Origin: Calliphora vicina
Taxonomy: Eukaryota; Arthropoda; Insecta; Diptera; Calliphoridae
DNA length: 64,000 nucleotides
Assembly: GCF_958450345.1 (NCBI RefSeq)
Contig: NC_088780.1
Location: 119,054,226-119,118,225, forward strand
Direction of reading: 5' to 3'
Position 1 is the first letter of the stretch. Every line of letters begins with the position of its first letter. Position numbers and translations under genes: made by a program. Below are positions 23,141 to 33,873 of this stretch, in pieces. Below the pieces are notes generated by a model. It searched no databases. It was not told the DNA's origin and was given only the letters and a program-made list of their open reading frames with translations.

Positions 23141-24125
23141 AATTGACCATTTATATTATAAAATAACAAATTGTTAAGGAATATTTCTTCATTCAGTTAT
23201 GAATATTTTGTATTGTACCCCTTTAATTCTCTGATCTGTATCTCAGTTACTATTACTTGTTTCAAAACATAAAAATATGTCTTTATAAAATTTTATTTTC
23301 TCTGTTAATTAAATGCTATAGTACAGTTAAAGGAAAGGTCTAAAATCGTCATATTCAGAGTAAAATCTGTTTTTCCTATCCGAATAGGTGGAAATTAACA
23401 TGTAATATATAATACATAGTTTGTTTTCCACTTCACCATTTTGAATTTTTCTGCTAAAAATAGTTTAAAAAAATCAAGTCAGACTCTTATATTCGTCTGT
23501 GCATAATATTGTATACCCACCATCAAGTGGTTATTTATTTTTATTTATTATCAAAAAAAATAATTTTCTGATATAGGGGTTATATTGGACCGATCCTCAC
23601 ATAAGGTATTAGAAAGATTAATTTTTCTCATAAATATATCTGATATATACATATATTGGCACAATATTGGGTCTGTAGAATACAGACGGTCATCACAAAG
23701 TATATTCTTTATGTAATCAAACAATAATATAATTGCAATTACAATTACTTAGAATTCCCCTTTATTGGTTTACTGTTTAATTCCAATTAAAAATTATATA
23801 CTTATAAGTATATAATAGATTGATCTATAAGGTTTTGTGTTTGCGACCTGATATAATCTAAATAAACATAATACATTTTATTTATCATGTTTTCAATGCT
23901 ACTAATTCTAATATGATTATTTTTCCATTCAATGATTGTATAATTGCAAACAAATGTTAGTTAAGTAAGAATTTAACTTGTTTATTATTTGTTTACCATT
24001 AAAAACAAAATATGGGTTGGGATTGGCACTCTTTACTCTTATCAATATGTTTTCATATGTTGTCCTCTAATTGTTTGAAGATGTTAGAAAGCAATACAAT
24101 TTGCGATAAGAAATTATTCGCCAAC
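23141..24125. other. Intergenic, nothing firm
   Basis: AT-rich. 23500-23690 resembles a dispersed TATACCCACCAT-type repeat. No gene was found. Confidence 0.35.
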
Positions 24126-24150
24126 TATAAAATCAAGACAAATTTGTCAC
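24126..24150 (+). promoter_or_regulatory. TATA box and conserved promoter element of copy C
   Basis: TATAAAA at 24126-24132 and CAAATTTGTCAC at 24139-24150, with the same spacing as upstream of copy B. Confidence 0.75.
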
Positions 24151-24194
24151 TTCATATCAATATCTAAAGGTCTTTCAGAAGTTGTTTTTCAAAA

Positions 24195-24571
24195 ATGCAA
24201 AAAGGTAAAATAAGAAAATAATATTTTTCTTGCATATAAATTCTAACATTCCTTCCCCTATTAACATAATATTGTTGTGATTTATAGTTTGTTTTGTTGT
24301 CCTTTTGGCTGTAGTGGCCTTTGCTTCGGCTGACTACGTTCAGCCTCACTTTGAGCCCCAAGAGATTTATGCCGAACCCAACTGTGCCGTTGTCAATGAT
24401 CATAGCCGCATGTTCCGTGATATTTCCGATCCCACTCACTACTGGGTATGCCCTGAGGGTCAAGCCAAAGCTGATTACATTCAATGTCCTGCCAACGAAG
24501 CCTTCATGGAACATTTACAAAAATGTGTTGTATGGGAAGAGTGGAAGTGGGTTGAACCTTACACTAAATAA
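24195..24571 (+). CDS. Peritrophin-like small secreted protein, copy C (two exons)
   Basis: A 97-residue secreted protein, paralog of copy B. Exon 1 is 24195-24204 (ATGCAAAAAG), the intron is 83 nt and phase 1, and exon 2 is 24288-24571. The signal peptide is MQKVCFVVLLAVVAFASA. Cysteines at 36, 58, 70 and 83 have the same spacing as the other three copies. The mature sequence differs from copy B at only a few positions, for example DYVQ for TYIQ, QEIY for QDIY and EGQAKAD for EAQAKAD, all mild. Such conservation of protein, promoter and splice sites next to freely diverged introns suggests both copies are kept by selection. Function by family: chitin binding at an extracellular lining (inferred). 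TATA and poly(A) signals are present. Confidence 0.9.
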
Positions 24572-24590
24572 GTTTTCTGTTTATTTAGTA

Positions 24591-24596
24591 AATAAA
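24591..24596 (+). terminator. Poly(A) signal AATAAA of copy C
   Basis: AATAAA 19 nt after the stop codon, the same distance as in copy B. Confidence 0.7.
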
Positions 24597-26079
24597 TGAT
24601 TGATATGTAAACTTGAAATATGACATTTGCTGTTCTATTTATAAATAAGATAGAAAATTATTCGAAATCTCAATTTTTGTTTTCGTTTTTCATGTTAATA
24701 GACAGGAGACATACATTCATACATACTTGCTCTGACATGGACATCATTCCAATGTGGGTTTTGCACAGAATAATAATAGTCAAAAAGAATATAAATTTTG
24801 TGGAAAATTTTAATATTCGTTAGAATTAAAGTCCATGATAGGTAGGTGTAAGCATTAGGGTGATACTAAAATGGCATTTTTTACAATTTCTTAGAAAGCA
24901 TGCTGAGAAAGATTACCTTCATTATTATCTAATAACATACAACAGTCACACTACCCCGCAGCTTAACAAGCAGTCAGTGTATCTCTTATAGACAGTAATT
25001 GTCTCTAATGTCTGATCACATGGCTGAAGTTTTTGCTTTTTGTAGTGCAGAGAGAAGTCAATTGGTTACTTTATATATCACAGGTAATCTAGCTTGATGT
25101 CAATTGTCACTTTAGTGTCTCTAAGTAAACTGATGTGTAATAACTTTAAACATTTAGTTTGTACTGCATTTTAGAATTATTCTATTGGAGACTTGTGGGA
25201 GGAAAGTTTGTTTACAAGAAATCGGTTATTGGACTCTCTATAAGATAATTTTAACTGACTATTTAAAATCAATTAGTAGCCGTATATTTCAAAATAACTA
25301 GTTAACTAACTCTATATAAACGGTATGTGAATCCAAAGCGTTGACTACTTTGGAGCAGCTATCAGCAGCTATCTCATTGTAATCAAAAAAGGACCAATTA
25401 GGGCATGCAAGTAGTCACGTAACTAGTTGCTAAGTGATAGATAAAAACACTAGTTCAGACCAGTCACCAAGAACTGTGTATCTAAAGTTATCAAGCTGCA
25501 ACAAATTAATAACCTATTTAAACTGATATGCGGTTTCTTAACCAAAGTATGCAAAGTTTTAACTTATATGCACAATATTATTACGGAAACAGAACTAGTC
25601 ATATAACATACAACAAGCTTATTTAAAAAATTATTTCTCAATTAGTCTTTAGAAGTTGTGAAAAGTACTCGTACTTTCCAAATGACGACAAAACATGCAC
25701 TTGCTTTTGCTTCAAATGGGATTCGCTTGGAATTACTTAAATTGTTTTGAGGGTAGCGTTTTTAATTAAGTGTTTACATGAAAAAGAATTGCTGCTTTTT
25801 CTAGTTTTGTAATTCATTTTGGTTGTAATTTGGAGTGACCCTATTAAAAAATATTCTTATTTATTATATGTACCCACTTGTTTCCAATCAAATACTTTTC
25901 ATATGATTGATAGCCAATTAATACTCTTTATAAAAAAAAATTAACTCGAATAATAAAAATATTGTGAACTTTTATGCGATTAAAATTAAACTCGAATAAT
26001 TGACAAACCTAGCTACAGAGGATATACTTCTTCGACAATTAAACGGGCTAATCTGAACAAAGCAACAATCATCGGAAAA
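24597..26079. other. Intergenic, mostly unique sequence
   Basis: No gene that I can support. The stretch 24840-25560 is less repetitive and slightly richer in GC than average. It contains TATATAAA (about 25313) and a TTCAGACC motif (about 25454), but no open frame of interest follows. Confidence 0.35.
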
Positions 26080-26330
26080 CTGACTTCGAACTATGGAAGA
26101 GCAAAACGATATTATGATTCGTGTACCTAGGCAGGAGGGAAATAACACAAGAGATGTGGCGAAAAAAGTTAATTACTCGAAACTTTGAGCACAATTCAGC
26201 AATTGTGAAGACAATTTGAACCAAATTTTATGAATTCGACCAAAGTCGAATGAATGCATTCTTACGGTGACACGAAATAACACTCAATGAAATTGAAAAA
26301 TGGAAAAATTCTAAATTGGGTTTTATTTAA
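26080..26330 (+). pseudogene. Possible N-terminal fragment of a Tc1-type transposase
   Basis: An ATG near 26093 opens a frame reading MEEQNDIMIRV, then NNTRDVAKKVNYSKL before a stop. This resembles the first helix-turn-helix of Tc1-type transposases (I.L...G.+..+IAK.+N.S). No catalytic part follows. Evidence is thin. Confidence 0.3.
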
Positions 26331-26907
26331 TTTTTATGTGGGGTTACATATTTCATTTTAAATTGTGAATTCTTTCATTATGAAATAAATGAAGTAAAAT
26401 TAAAAAAGAAAAAATAATTGGAGTTTATTTCATATAAAATATTTTTGGGCCTTATTTCATTTTCATAAAAATGATTTGTTGACAAATTTTAAGAGTTTTG
26501 AAGATTTTGTTACAACTAAAAACCATTAGGATCGACTTAAAATATTGTTGATGTAACTTAATAGCGTTAGAATTGGACTACAATTACACTGTGCTATATA
26601 AAAAACTGTCAACTGAATCTAGTAGAGCTAACCGTTTTTTTAGGTTAGCTCTTGTTTTCGAGATATACCGTTCTTTCGAAAATGGAGGAAGTTGCACAAC
26701 ATATAATCGCGGAACTCAAAAACGGTTTAGCTTATTGAATAACCCAAAATAACCGACATTCTTATCTTTAAATAAGACTGAAACTTTTTTATAATCTTAT
26801 GAAAGTCATTTCTCAAATTTTAGTGAAAATGTTTTCATAAATTTCAGTTTGCATTTGGTTTAATCAACAAAAAATCCTGCAAAATTTACATCCACCTATT
26901 TAAATTC

Positions 26908-27328
26908 ACAGATGAGCATTAGGGCTATAACCAAATTTTGGCCCTAACACCACGTGATGGCAAATGTTGGATTATTTACGATAACATTTTTTCGGGTCAT
27001 TTTGGAATAAAAGCTCACCCACAAAAACGATTTTTTAAAGTCAAAATTTTCTCAAAATTTTATTACTATTTTTGTTTTTCTAGTAAACCAGCGGATTTTT
27101 CCAGTTACCTCAAATTTTAAATATAGATTCGAGCCAGGATGATATATTTATAAAAAAAACTATCTGGGTTTTTTGGATAAAAAAATCATAAAAAATTATC
27201 TCATATAATTATTTGTGGGTGAACTTTTTTGACAACAGCGAAAAAGTAAAACCATTTTTTTAATAACTTTCAATGGCCTATTTGACTATGCAAGGGCCAT
27301 TTTGATAAAGCCAAAGTTGCGCGATTCT
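26908..27328. repeat. Fragment of the family enclosing 36555-37962
   Basis: Begins CAGATGAGCATTAGGGCTAT, and ACCACGTGATGGCAAATGTT follows; both match the left part of the 36.5-kb element. The right side near 27270-27310 (TTTGACTATGCAAGGGCCA) matches about 37900. Copy incomplete. Confidence 0.55.
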
Positions 27329-28805
27329 TTCTACATAATAAACGGTTGTCAATTTTGAAGTGTCACATAACAGGGGCCGATAAATATAATATTGCAATTA
27401 CTTATCCGACAGCATTCCGAATTGAAGTACTAATTCCACACTGATCGTGTAAACGGCCAAAACTCAAAACTTTTTTTCCTATATTTGTTGTTGGAATATT
27501 GTAGCAAACTCTTCAGATAAACAAGAAAAAAAAATATTTTGTTTTTGCAAACTTCAATTAACCGTTATTCTATGAAGTGAGAAAGTTCAATGTTTTAAGT
27601 GCAGTGGTAAACGGAAACACGTGGTATAATTTGTTTTTTTTGAGTCACATGTTACACGAAAATAAAAAAAACTTTTTAAATCAGTTAATTATGGATATTA
27701 ATGACGATGGTAAGTATTTAAATTTGTAATAGTGAAATATTCAATAAAAAACATTCATAAATTAAAAATCAGTGATTTTAACTTTTTATAAAAAAAATAG
27801 TATATGCTTACATAATTTCAACCGATTCAACGAACCAAAAACACACAAAATTACAGTGATATTTTGTTCTTACGAATCATCAATAACTTTCTGCTAGTTT
27901 TTGCTATGTTATGTTTTTTTGTTATTAATTGTATCTTTTGTTTGAATTCGTGTATAAAAGTGAATATTTTATTTTTGGCCACAAAAAATGGTTCGCCAGA
28001 CCTATGTGCATTGGATGTACTCATAAAGTTGACCAATGAATACGAACTTATTCGTAGGCAAGAGTCTAATCGAGTAAGCCCGCAACAAAAATGTGACATC
28101 GGACTACTTTTCTCGTTACTAATGAAGCGTACACTTCAATTGTATCAAATGGAAGATACTCTATTCTTCTTCCAAAAAAATCACTTGCGTAGGAAATAAT
28201 ATGATTTTAGAACTTTGAATGAACTAATGATGTTAACGAGGACATCCACAACCTAGCTATTGGACAGCTTTTCTCTTTAATAAATGAGCTATCTTTATTT
28301 AGGAACATTGCAAACACGAAGCTACTCGCTACATTTTTCCATTTAGATGAGTCAAAAAAAATATCCGGGACTTCCCGACTTTAGAAATTCAAGCGATATT
28401 TTTATCAGCAAATTGCGGGAATTTCTGTATATATTTGTTTAATATGTAACGGTATTATTTCTGCACAGATAATACAGATTTGTTCTCAATTGAATGAATC
28501 GATATTTTCAATACCATCAACAGAAGAATTACGATTTATATAACCGAATTTCTGCGACCTCAACAAATTTGTCAGGAAAAAAAGAAAAATTTTGTCATTT
28601 TGACAGTAGGTCGACATAATACAAACTGTTTATATTCTTAATGGAATTATTAAGATGCTTAACATTGAAACTTCTGAGAATTTAGAGAAAATAATGACAA
28701 TAAAACTTGTATAAATTTATTTAAATGTATACATTTATTATAATTTATTTAACTCAGTCGGATTCTTAAATCTTTTAATTGATAAAGCCAAAGTTGCGCG
28801 ATTCT
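27302..28805 (+). repeat. Pair of 27-bp direct repeats
   Basis: TTGATAAAGCCAAAGTTGCG and the next seven bases are identical at 27302-27328 and 28779-28805. They enclose 1.45 kb that carries the open frame at 27864-28199. Whether they are leftovers of two element copies or of one event is not clear. Confidence 0.6.
27864..28199 (+). CDS. Unrecognised open frame, possibly part of a broken gene
   Basis: An open frame of 111 codons whose N-terminal part is hydrophobic (LLVFAMLCFFVINCIFCL). Its C-terminal part looks protein-like: SPDLCALDVLIKLTNEYELI, then QQKCDIGLLFSLLMKRTLQL. An ATG with a good splice donor (GATG|GTAAGT) lies at 27691-27709, and a TTACAG acceptor ends just before 27858. Joining them puts this frame out of register, so either the model is wrong or the gene is broken. 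A further protein-like stretch follows at about 28253-28383 (NLAIGQLFSLINELSLFRNI). I do not recognise the family. It could be an unknown hAT element interior, given the hAT-like piece at 29.0 kb. Confidence 0.25.
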   Translation: MFLRIINNFLLVFAMLCFFVINCIFCLNSCIKVNILFLATKNGSPDLCALDVLIKLTNEYELIRRQESNRVSPQQKCDIGLLFSLLMKRTLQLYQMEDTLFFFQKNHLRRK

Positions 28806-29025
28806 GCCCACCCCAGATAAAAATTTGGAAAGTCGCAGAAAGATTTTTTTGGATTTGTAGATTGTTCCGTTAAGAGATTCCTGTGCCCTAGAACATTAAT
28901 CATGGGGTTTTGGAACCCAAAAAGTTAAAAAATATTCCAGTGCCAATCGTACAACGTAGCACATGTAATGTTTGGTTTTTACAAGCTAAAAGAAAGGAGT
29001 AAAATCCGCAAGCCATTTTGGTTCA

Positions 29026-29250
29026 TTGTTTATCCGACAGGCTAAACTTAGTTATTGTGGATTCGTGTTCACACATATCATTAGCGCAAACATTCTTATC
29101 ATAGAGGCATTATGCATTACTATTAGTTCTGCTAGTTGCGAAAGAAGTTTCTCAGCTATGAGTAGAATAAAACAATGGTTACGTAGTGCAATGCTTCAGG
29201 AACGATTTTCAAATTTAGCAGTTTTTTTTTCAATTCAATTCTTTATTTAT
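29026..29250 (+). pseudogene. hAT transposase C-terminal (dimerisation) fragment
   Basis: The translation contains ALCITISSASCERSFSAMSR followed by IKQWLRSAMLQERFSNLAVF. This is the conserved C-terminal hAT dimerisation domain, usual form P.SSASCERSFS.L+.IK+.+R..M...R...L. Only this part is recognisable. The preceding 1 kb is degraded, so it is a relic of an autonomous hAT element. It is not obviously the source of the non-autonomous hAT copies in the window. Confidence 0.75.
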
Positions 29251-29569
29251 AAAATTATTTGTACAAAGGCGTATATATATATATTAGAGTTACTTTCAAA
29301 AATTTGATTTGCGGGTATCATAATTTTTCTGAAGGTTTTTGCGTAAATAAAAATAATGGCGACCTTCTTTTTGGAAAGTTTTCACTCCTTGTGGTGGTTC
29401 AACTCACCTAAACACGCGCATTTTGTGCACATTTTTCTGTAGAGCAAAAACGGTTGAATATACTGCAAATATGATTTCACCAATGGATTCTGCATTAAAA
29501 ATTAATACAATTGATGTTTTTTGAATTCCTAAAAATAGTTCCACTAACTCACAACAGGGGGCGCAAATT

Positions 29570-29795
29570 AAAACCTATTTTGCGCATTTCGACGTTTATC
29601 CAATAAAAAACTATTAAAAAAAAACATATACTGAAATATCATTGGATAAAAGTCGAAATGCGCAACATAAGATTTCATTTTAAACCTATGGTTTCTTGAG
29701 GAAACTTTCTTAGAATTTTCCGTAGATTGCGTTTCTGATATACGATTTTTTACTTTTTTATCGTCCATACAATTCGACCCGGCCTAATGTATACA
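29570..29795. repeat. Fragment of the 39.7-kb hAT-type family
   Basis: CCTATGGTTTCTTGAGGAAA and TTAGAATTTTCCGTAGATTG are inverted matches to 39740-39790 and to 19400-19460. A 70-bp inner palindrome (TGCGCATTTCGACGTTTATC and its near complement) precedes it. Truncated copy. Confidence 0.55.
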
Positions 29796-30843
29796 ATATT
29801 CCATTTTTAAATATAGAGAGTTTAGATATAAATAAATCTTTTCAACTCAAAAATAGTATTTTGTCTAACTAATATAATAAGGAACAAATAACAGTTTATT
29901 AGATCAAGAGGTAAATTAAAAAAACCCCATTTAAATATAAAAAAATAAAATTATAAAAATATTTTATAAAATAAATAGCAGTTTTAAATATTGAAAAAGA
30001 AGTATTTATGTTAGCAAATTTAATTTTTGTGATATTTTAGTTTTATTTTAATACAAAATTAATTTTTTTTTATAAAAGAAAATTGTTTATTTTTACTATT
30101 TGGGAAGAGCACTTGCCCACCCCAGAATAATAGTCTAGCTACGCTTATGAGAAGTATACATACGTTATCGAATTTAAGTATTACAATTTAGTATTACAAA
30201 GTCCCGGGAATGAACAGATTTGTTTATGAAATGAAAAAAGTTCGGGAAATTATGAGCCCGATATCAAACTAAAAAAGAAATACTGTCAGACATTCCCAAC
30301 CGATCCTATTAGTGGAGACATCAAGTCAGCCAATTTAGGGGGAAATTTTAGTCGCACATTTATAGGAATTGCATGATGTACAGCCTCTACTATTAAAAAG
30401 TTAAGAAATTTGTTAGATCGCAAAATCATGATTAAAAAAATAAATATAATACTATAAAAACTTTTTTTCCCTTTTTATTAAAAAGTGAAAATTTAAAACT
30501 ACAGTTGTCAAATTACAATCGTCAAAATCAGAGGAAAATTTCGCTTTCACATTATCATTAAAAAAAACTTAAGATGATTCATTAAATATTGACACACTAT
30601 TTAACAGATGATTCATATACAAATATATAAATTAAAATGTACATATATTTAATTGCAATTTTTTGTTCCAATATCAATTAAATTAAATTTTATCATAAAA
30701 CATTGTGTTTATAATAAATAAGATGTATCGTTCAGAATATTTTCCAATTAAACTCATTAGAAAACAACATATATTTGTCGTTTTGATAATTGTCGGCATG
30801 TGTCCAATGAAGGTGTGTTCAGAATTCGCACAAAAGACATGTC
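29796..30843. other. Intergenic, nothing recognised
   Basis: AT-rich DNA upstream of copy D. A short CCCGGGAAT-type stretch is at 30200-30260. No gene. Confidence 0.4.
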
Positions 30844-30880
30844 TATAAAAAGTTGAATTTTCACTTGTTTTAGCACAGAC
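30844..30880 (+). promoter_or_regulatory. TATA box and start-site motif of copy D
   Basis: TATAAAAA begins at 30844 and AGCACAGA at 30872, 28 nt later. The same spacing is found upstream of copy A on the other strand. Confidence 0.75.
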
Positions 30881-30913
30881 CATTCTTGACTTCTCTCAAC
30901 ACTAGAAATAAAT

Positions 30914-31268
30914 ATGAAATACTGTAAGTTTTGAAACCTTCATCTTTCAACATTTTTATTATTTTGAGTTTTAATATTTGTATCTGTAATTGTTTATAGT
31001 AATTTGCTTGGCATTCTTGGCCTCCATGGCTGTTACCAGTGTTTTGGCTATTGCTGGTCAATCTGCTTGCCGTGATCCCTCTGAGGTTGGTCATACCTAT
31101 CCTCATCATTGGGATCCCACTAAATATTGGTATTGTGAAAAATTCAATGAAGATGCTTTGGAGGTGGACTGTCCTAAGGGTGAGGCCTATATGCATTTGT
31201 TGAAGGCTTGTATCCCTTGGCCAAATTGGGTGTGGAAGAAACCAGAAAATCCCCCTACTCTTGCTTGA
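30914..31268 (+). CDS. Peritrophin-15-like small secreted protein, copy D (two exons)
   Basis: A 92-residue secreted protein, the closest paralog of copy A but on the opposite strand 17.6 kb away. Exon 1 is 30914-30923 (ATGAAATACT), the intron is 76 nt and phase 1, and exon 2 is 31000-31268. The signal peptide is about MKYLICLAFLASMAVTSVLA. The mature part has cysteines at 27, 49, 61 and 74, with DPTKYWYC, CPKGEAYMHLLKAC and a IPWPNWVWKK tail. It differs from copy A at a handful of sites, for example FNEDALEVD for LNEVALELD. By family it should bind chitin outside the cell (inferred). C2 and C6 of the usual CBM14 set are absent here too. The intact ORF, TATA box, donor/acceptor and poly(A) signal argue for an active gene. 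A long minus-strand frame over it is a shadow. Confidence 0.9.
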
Positions 31269-31296
31269 TTTGTTTTGATAGATGATGATTAATTTA

Positions 31297-31302
31297 AATA
31301 AA
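31297..31302 (+). terminator. Poly(A) signal AATAAA of copy D
   Basis: AATAAA 28 nt after the stop codon. Confidence 0.7.
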
Positions 31303-32213
31303 AACTGATTACACAATTTTAAGAACTATGTGTTTTTATGGGTGTTTTACTAGTTTCGTGGATTTAAAGTATTTTAAATTGGAAAAGGTTCTAGTTCTAA
31401 CAGACTATATAAAACAGATCCGTACATTCAAAATCGCCATAGGTGGATTCAAAATCACTCTCTAAATTTTAATTTAACGATGATCGAACGTCCGTCTTTT
31501 TGTCTATCTGTTGTTGTGTTCAAAGTACAGGTCGCAATTTGAATTTTTAACTTTTGCCTATTGAAATTGATAATAATCGTTTCATGATCAGTCTATAATT
31601 TAACTCATACAATTTTTTTCTCCAATTGTATTAATTAAGATTTTAGTGAATTAAGCTCAAAATGTACAAATTAATTAATTCGAAGCTCTGATATATAATA
31701 ATTATAACACTAAGTTTTTATACGAAATTTGGCTATAATATTCCTAATTTACAGTATCATTATATATTTCGGGAATAGCCGGGCACCCGGGAATGTAGAA
31801 GAAAAATTCCCGATTCCGGGGAATCAAAAAAGGTCGAGAAATTAAAAACCCTATTGGTGTAGCATAGTGTTATTACACCTAAGTATCGGCATATACAACC
31901 TAAAAATGGCGTTCTTGCCATAAGAAAAAAATTTTGATTTTCCTCATATATAGTAGTGGTCTTAAAAAGAAAAAAAATATAAATTCTTCAAAAATGTGTC
32001 CATTTTTTAATTTATTTAATCCATTTTTGCCATTCTCTTTAATTTTCGTATGTCAGGGAAAGAGTACGTTTTGAGCATTTATCACAAAGTTCCCGCAGGT
32101 GTTTTATATATTTTAAATCCAAGTAGGAATATCTGATTATTACATTTCTCTCAAGTCCTCAAACATGAACCTGATTGCATTTGCAACACTACAAAACAAA
32201 AATTTTAAGCCTG
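31303..32213. other. Intergenic with repeat scraps
   Basis: No gene. 31470-31560 has scraps of the 21.1-kb repeat family (GTACAGGTCGCAATTTGAA). 31765-31840 is CCCGGGAAT-rich like hAT subterminal sequence. Confidence 0.35.
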
Positions 32214-32459
32214 TACAGAGAAAACAGATTCGTAGTAGCAACCGAATTTGTTGACAATCGAATGATTCGGTTGCATACATCGATTTTTTTCATTTTATAA
32301 ACAGAAAGTCAGTTGTTAAAGAAGAATTTCGGTTGAAGCAACCAAACTTTGGTTACCCCTTCTAAAATTTTGTAGGCACAACTGTAAAATTCGTTCACTA
32401 AGGCAGAACTTTCGATTGGCTACAAATTCGGTTGCTACTACGAATCTTTTTTCTCTGTA
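32214..32459. mobile_element. Fold-back MITE, second copy of the 4.07-kb family
   Basis: Starts TACAGAGAAAACAGATTCGT and ends ACGAATCTTTTTTCTCTGTA, with the AGCAACCGAATTTGTTG core at both sides in inverted orientation. It folds on itself over its whole length, like the copy at 4070-4321. Confidence 0.8.
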
Positions 32460-32510
32460 TGCAAATTGAAATAAATCTGAAGCTATTTATATTGGTACAA
32501 TATAAATTTA

Positions 32511-33362
32511 TGGCGGATTTCATGTCAAGTGAACAACTTTAGAAATCGATGTCTTCCGTTCGGGATGAAATTTGCACCAAGGTTCTATTGGGAAGTAATT
32601 CAGACATAATTTTTCAACAAGGTCGGTCAAGAACTCTCAGAGTTAGAGGGGGTCAAAATTTTACATTTTAGCCAAACAGGAGTTTTTTCTAATTTTTTCT
32701 CAAAAGAATGCTTAGATCTTTTCCTTTCAGAGCTTTTTTGTCGCTGAGTGGGATGCGAGTGGGATATCTTCAGTTGGATATATAAAATTTATCACTTTTT
32801 TTGCAAAATCTAAATGGACCCATTTTTTACTTTTTTTTGCTCAAAAGAAAGCTTGGGACGCTTAGTGGGAAGCGTGTGGGATATATATCAAAATAAGTGG
32901 TTTGTAACTCAAGATATACAATTTTTGATTTTTTTTTTTGCAAAACCAAAACTTTTTTTATTATATTTTTCAAAATGGGCCATTTTTATTTTTTTTTGCT
33001 CAAAAGAAAGCATATGTCTGTTACTTTAAGAGCCGTTTGATCGCTTAGTAGGATGCGAGTGGGATATATATCAAAATAAGTGTTTTATATCTCAAGATAT
33101 ACATTTCTTTGATTTTTTTGGCAAAATCAAAAACTCTTTTTTTTATAAAAAAATGGACCCTTTTTTTTGTTTTTATAAGAAGAAAGCATAGATTTATTCT
33201 TTCGTAAGATTGAATAAATAGCTATCTAAACTATTTGGGATACATTTTACAAGTTATATGGATGAGAAAAAACACCTGTTTGGCTAAAATGTCGGAGTGT
33301 TCTGAATTACTATTCAATAGAACTAACTTGGTGCAAATTTCATACCGATGAAATCCCCCTTA
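32511..33362. repeat. Copy of the 57.6-kb MITE family, internally expanded
   Basis: The left part GGATTTCATGTCAAGTGAAC and AAATCGATGTCTTCCG match the terminus of the 57630-58270 element. The right part reads TGGTGCAAATTTCATACCG and then GATGAAATCCCCC, a damaged inverted end. Between them are several imperfect repeats of about 100 bp built on AAGAAAGC...GTGGGATGCGAGTGGGATAT. Confidence 0.6.
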
Positions 33363-33373
33363 TTCATATATTA

Positions 33374-33590
33374 TATTGTTAGCTATGACCACCTTTCTGG
33401 CAACAAATGGATTCCGCGACAAAAGAACTGCTCAACTTTTGAGGGCAAGGACGAATCAAGCCAATTTCGGATACTCTGTTCTGAAGTGAAGCGTATCCCA
33501 GTGAGAGCGTTCTGCATCCATCGAAACAAATAGTAGTCGGGCGGGGCACGGTCTAGACTGTAAAGCGGGTGAGGCAAAACTTCCCAACCA
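33374..33590 (-). pseudogene. Mariner transposase C-terminal fragment
   Basis: The minus-strand frame reads WEVLPHPLYSLDRAPPDYYL, then WMQNALTGIRFTSEQSIRNW and EQFFCRGIHLLPERW. This is the C-terminal end of a mariner transposase. APPDYYLF carries the third catalytic Asp of the DD34D triad, and the GIH.LPERW motif is typical. The N-terminal two-thirds is missing. It lies about 300 bp downstream of the ionotropic receptor gene and is a different mariner lineage from the remnant at 2.2-3.1 kb. Confidence 0.85.
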
Positions 33591-33821
33591 CTTCATGCTA
33601 CATACTTTTTACACTATAATATTCAATAACAAAGTGAGAATAAATGACAGATATGTACCCTTCAAAATGATATATAAGTTATTAAAAACAAAAACCGTGT
33701 TCAAAAGATATGCCATCTATTGTAAATTCTGCAATAGCAATTATAATTATTTTGTAAATTATTCTTTTTCTTTTCTTAAAATAATATTCCATTTATTGTG
33801 CTTACAATATACATAAATGAC

Positions 33822-33827
33822 TTTATT
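33822..33827 (-). terminator. Poly(A) signal AATAAA of the ionotropic receptor gene
   Basis: AATAAA on the minus strand, about 47 nt after the stop codon. A second one lies at 33792-33797. Confidence 0.55.
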
Positions 33828-33873
33828 TAAAATTTTGTTTAAATCCCATAAACTCAGCTGTCCTCTGGTCAGT

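Noticed and set aside
25300..25620. TATATAAA and TTCAGACC pair followed by an ATG
   Set aside because: The frame after the ATG is only about 32 codons, without signal peptide or splice partner.
30870..31316. A 148-codon minus-strand frame
   Set aside because: It lies over copy D, whose exon structure, signal peptide, paralogs and promoter are clear. The same shadow effect is seen at 15492-15716 and 24164-24514 over copies B and C.
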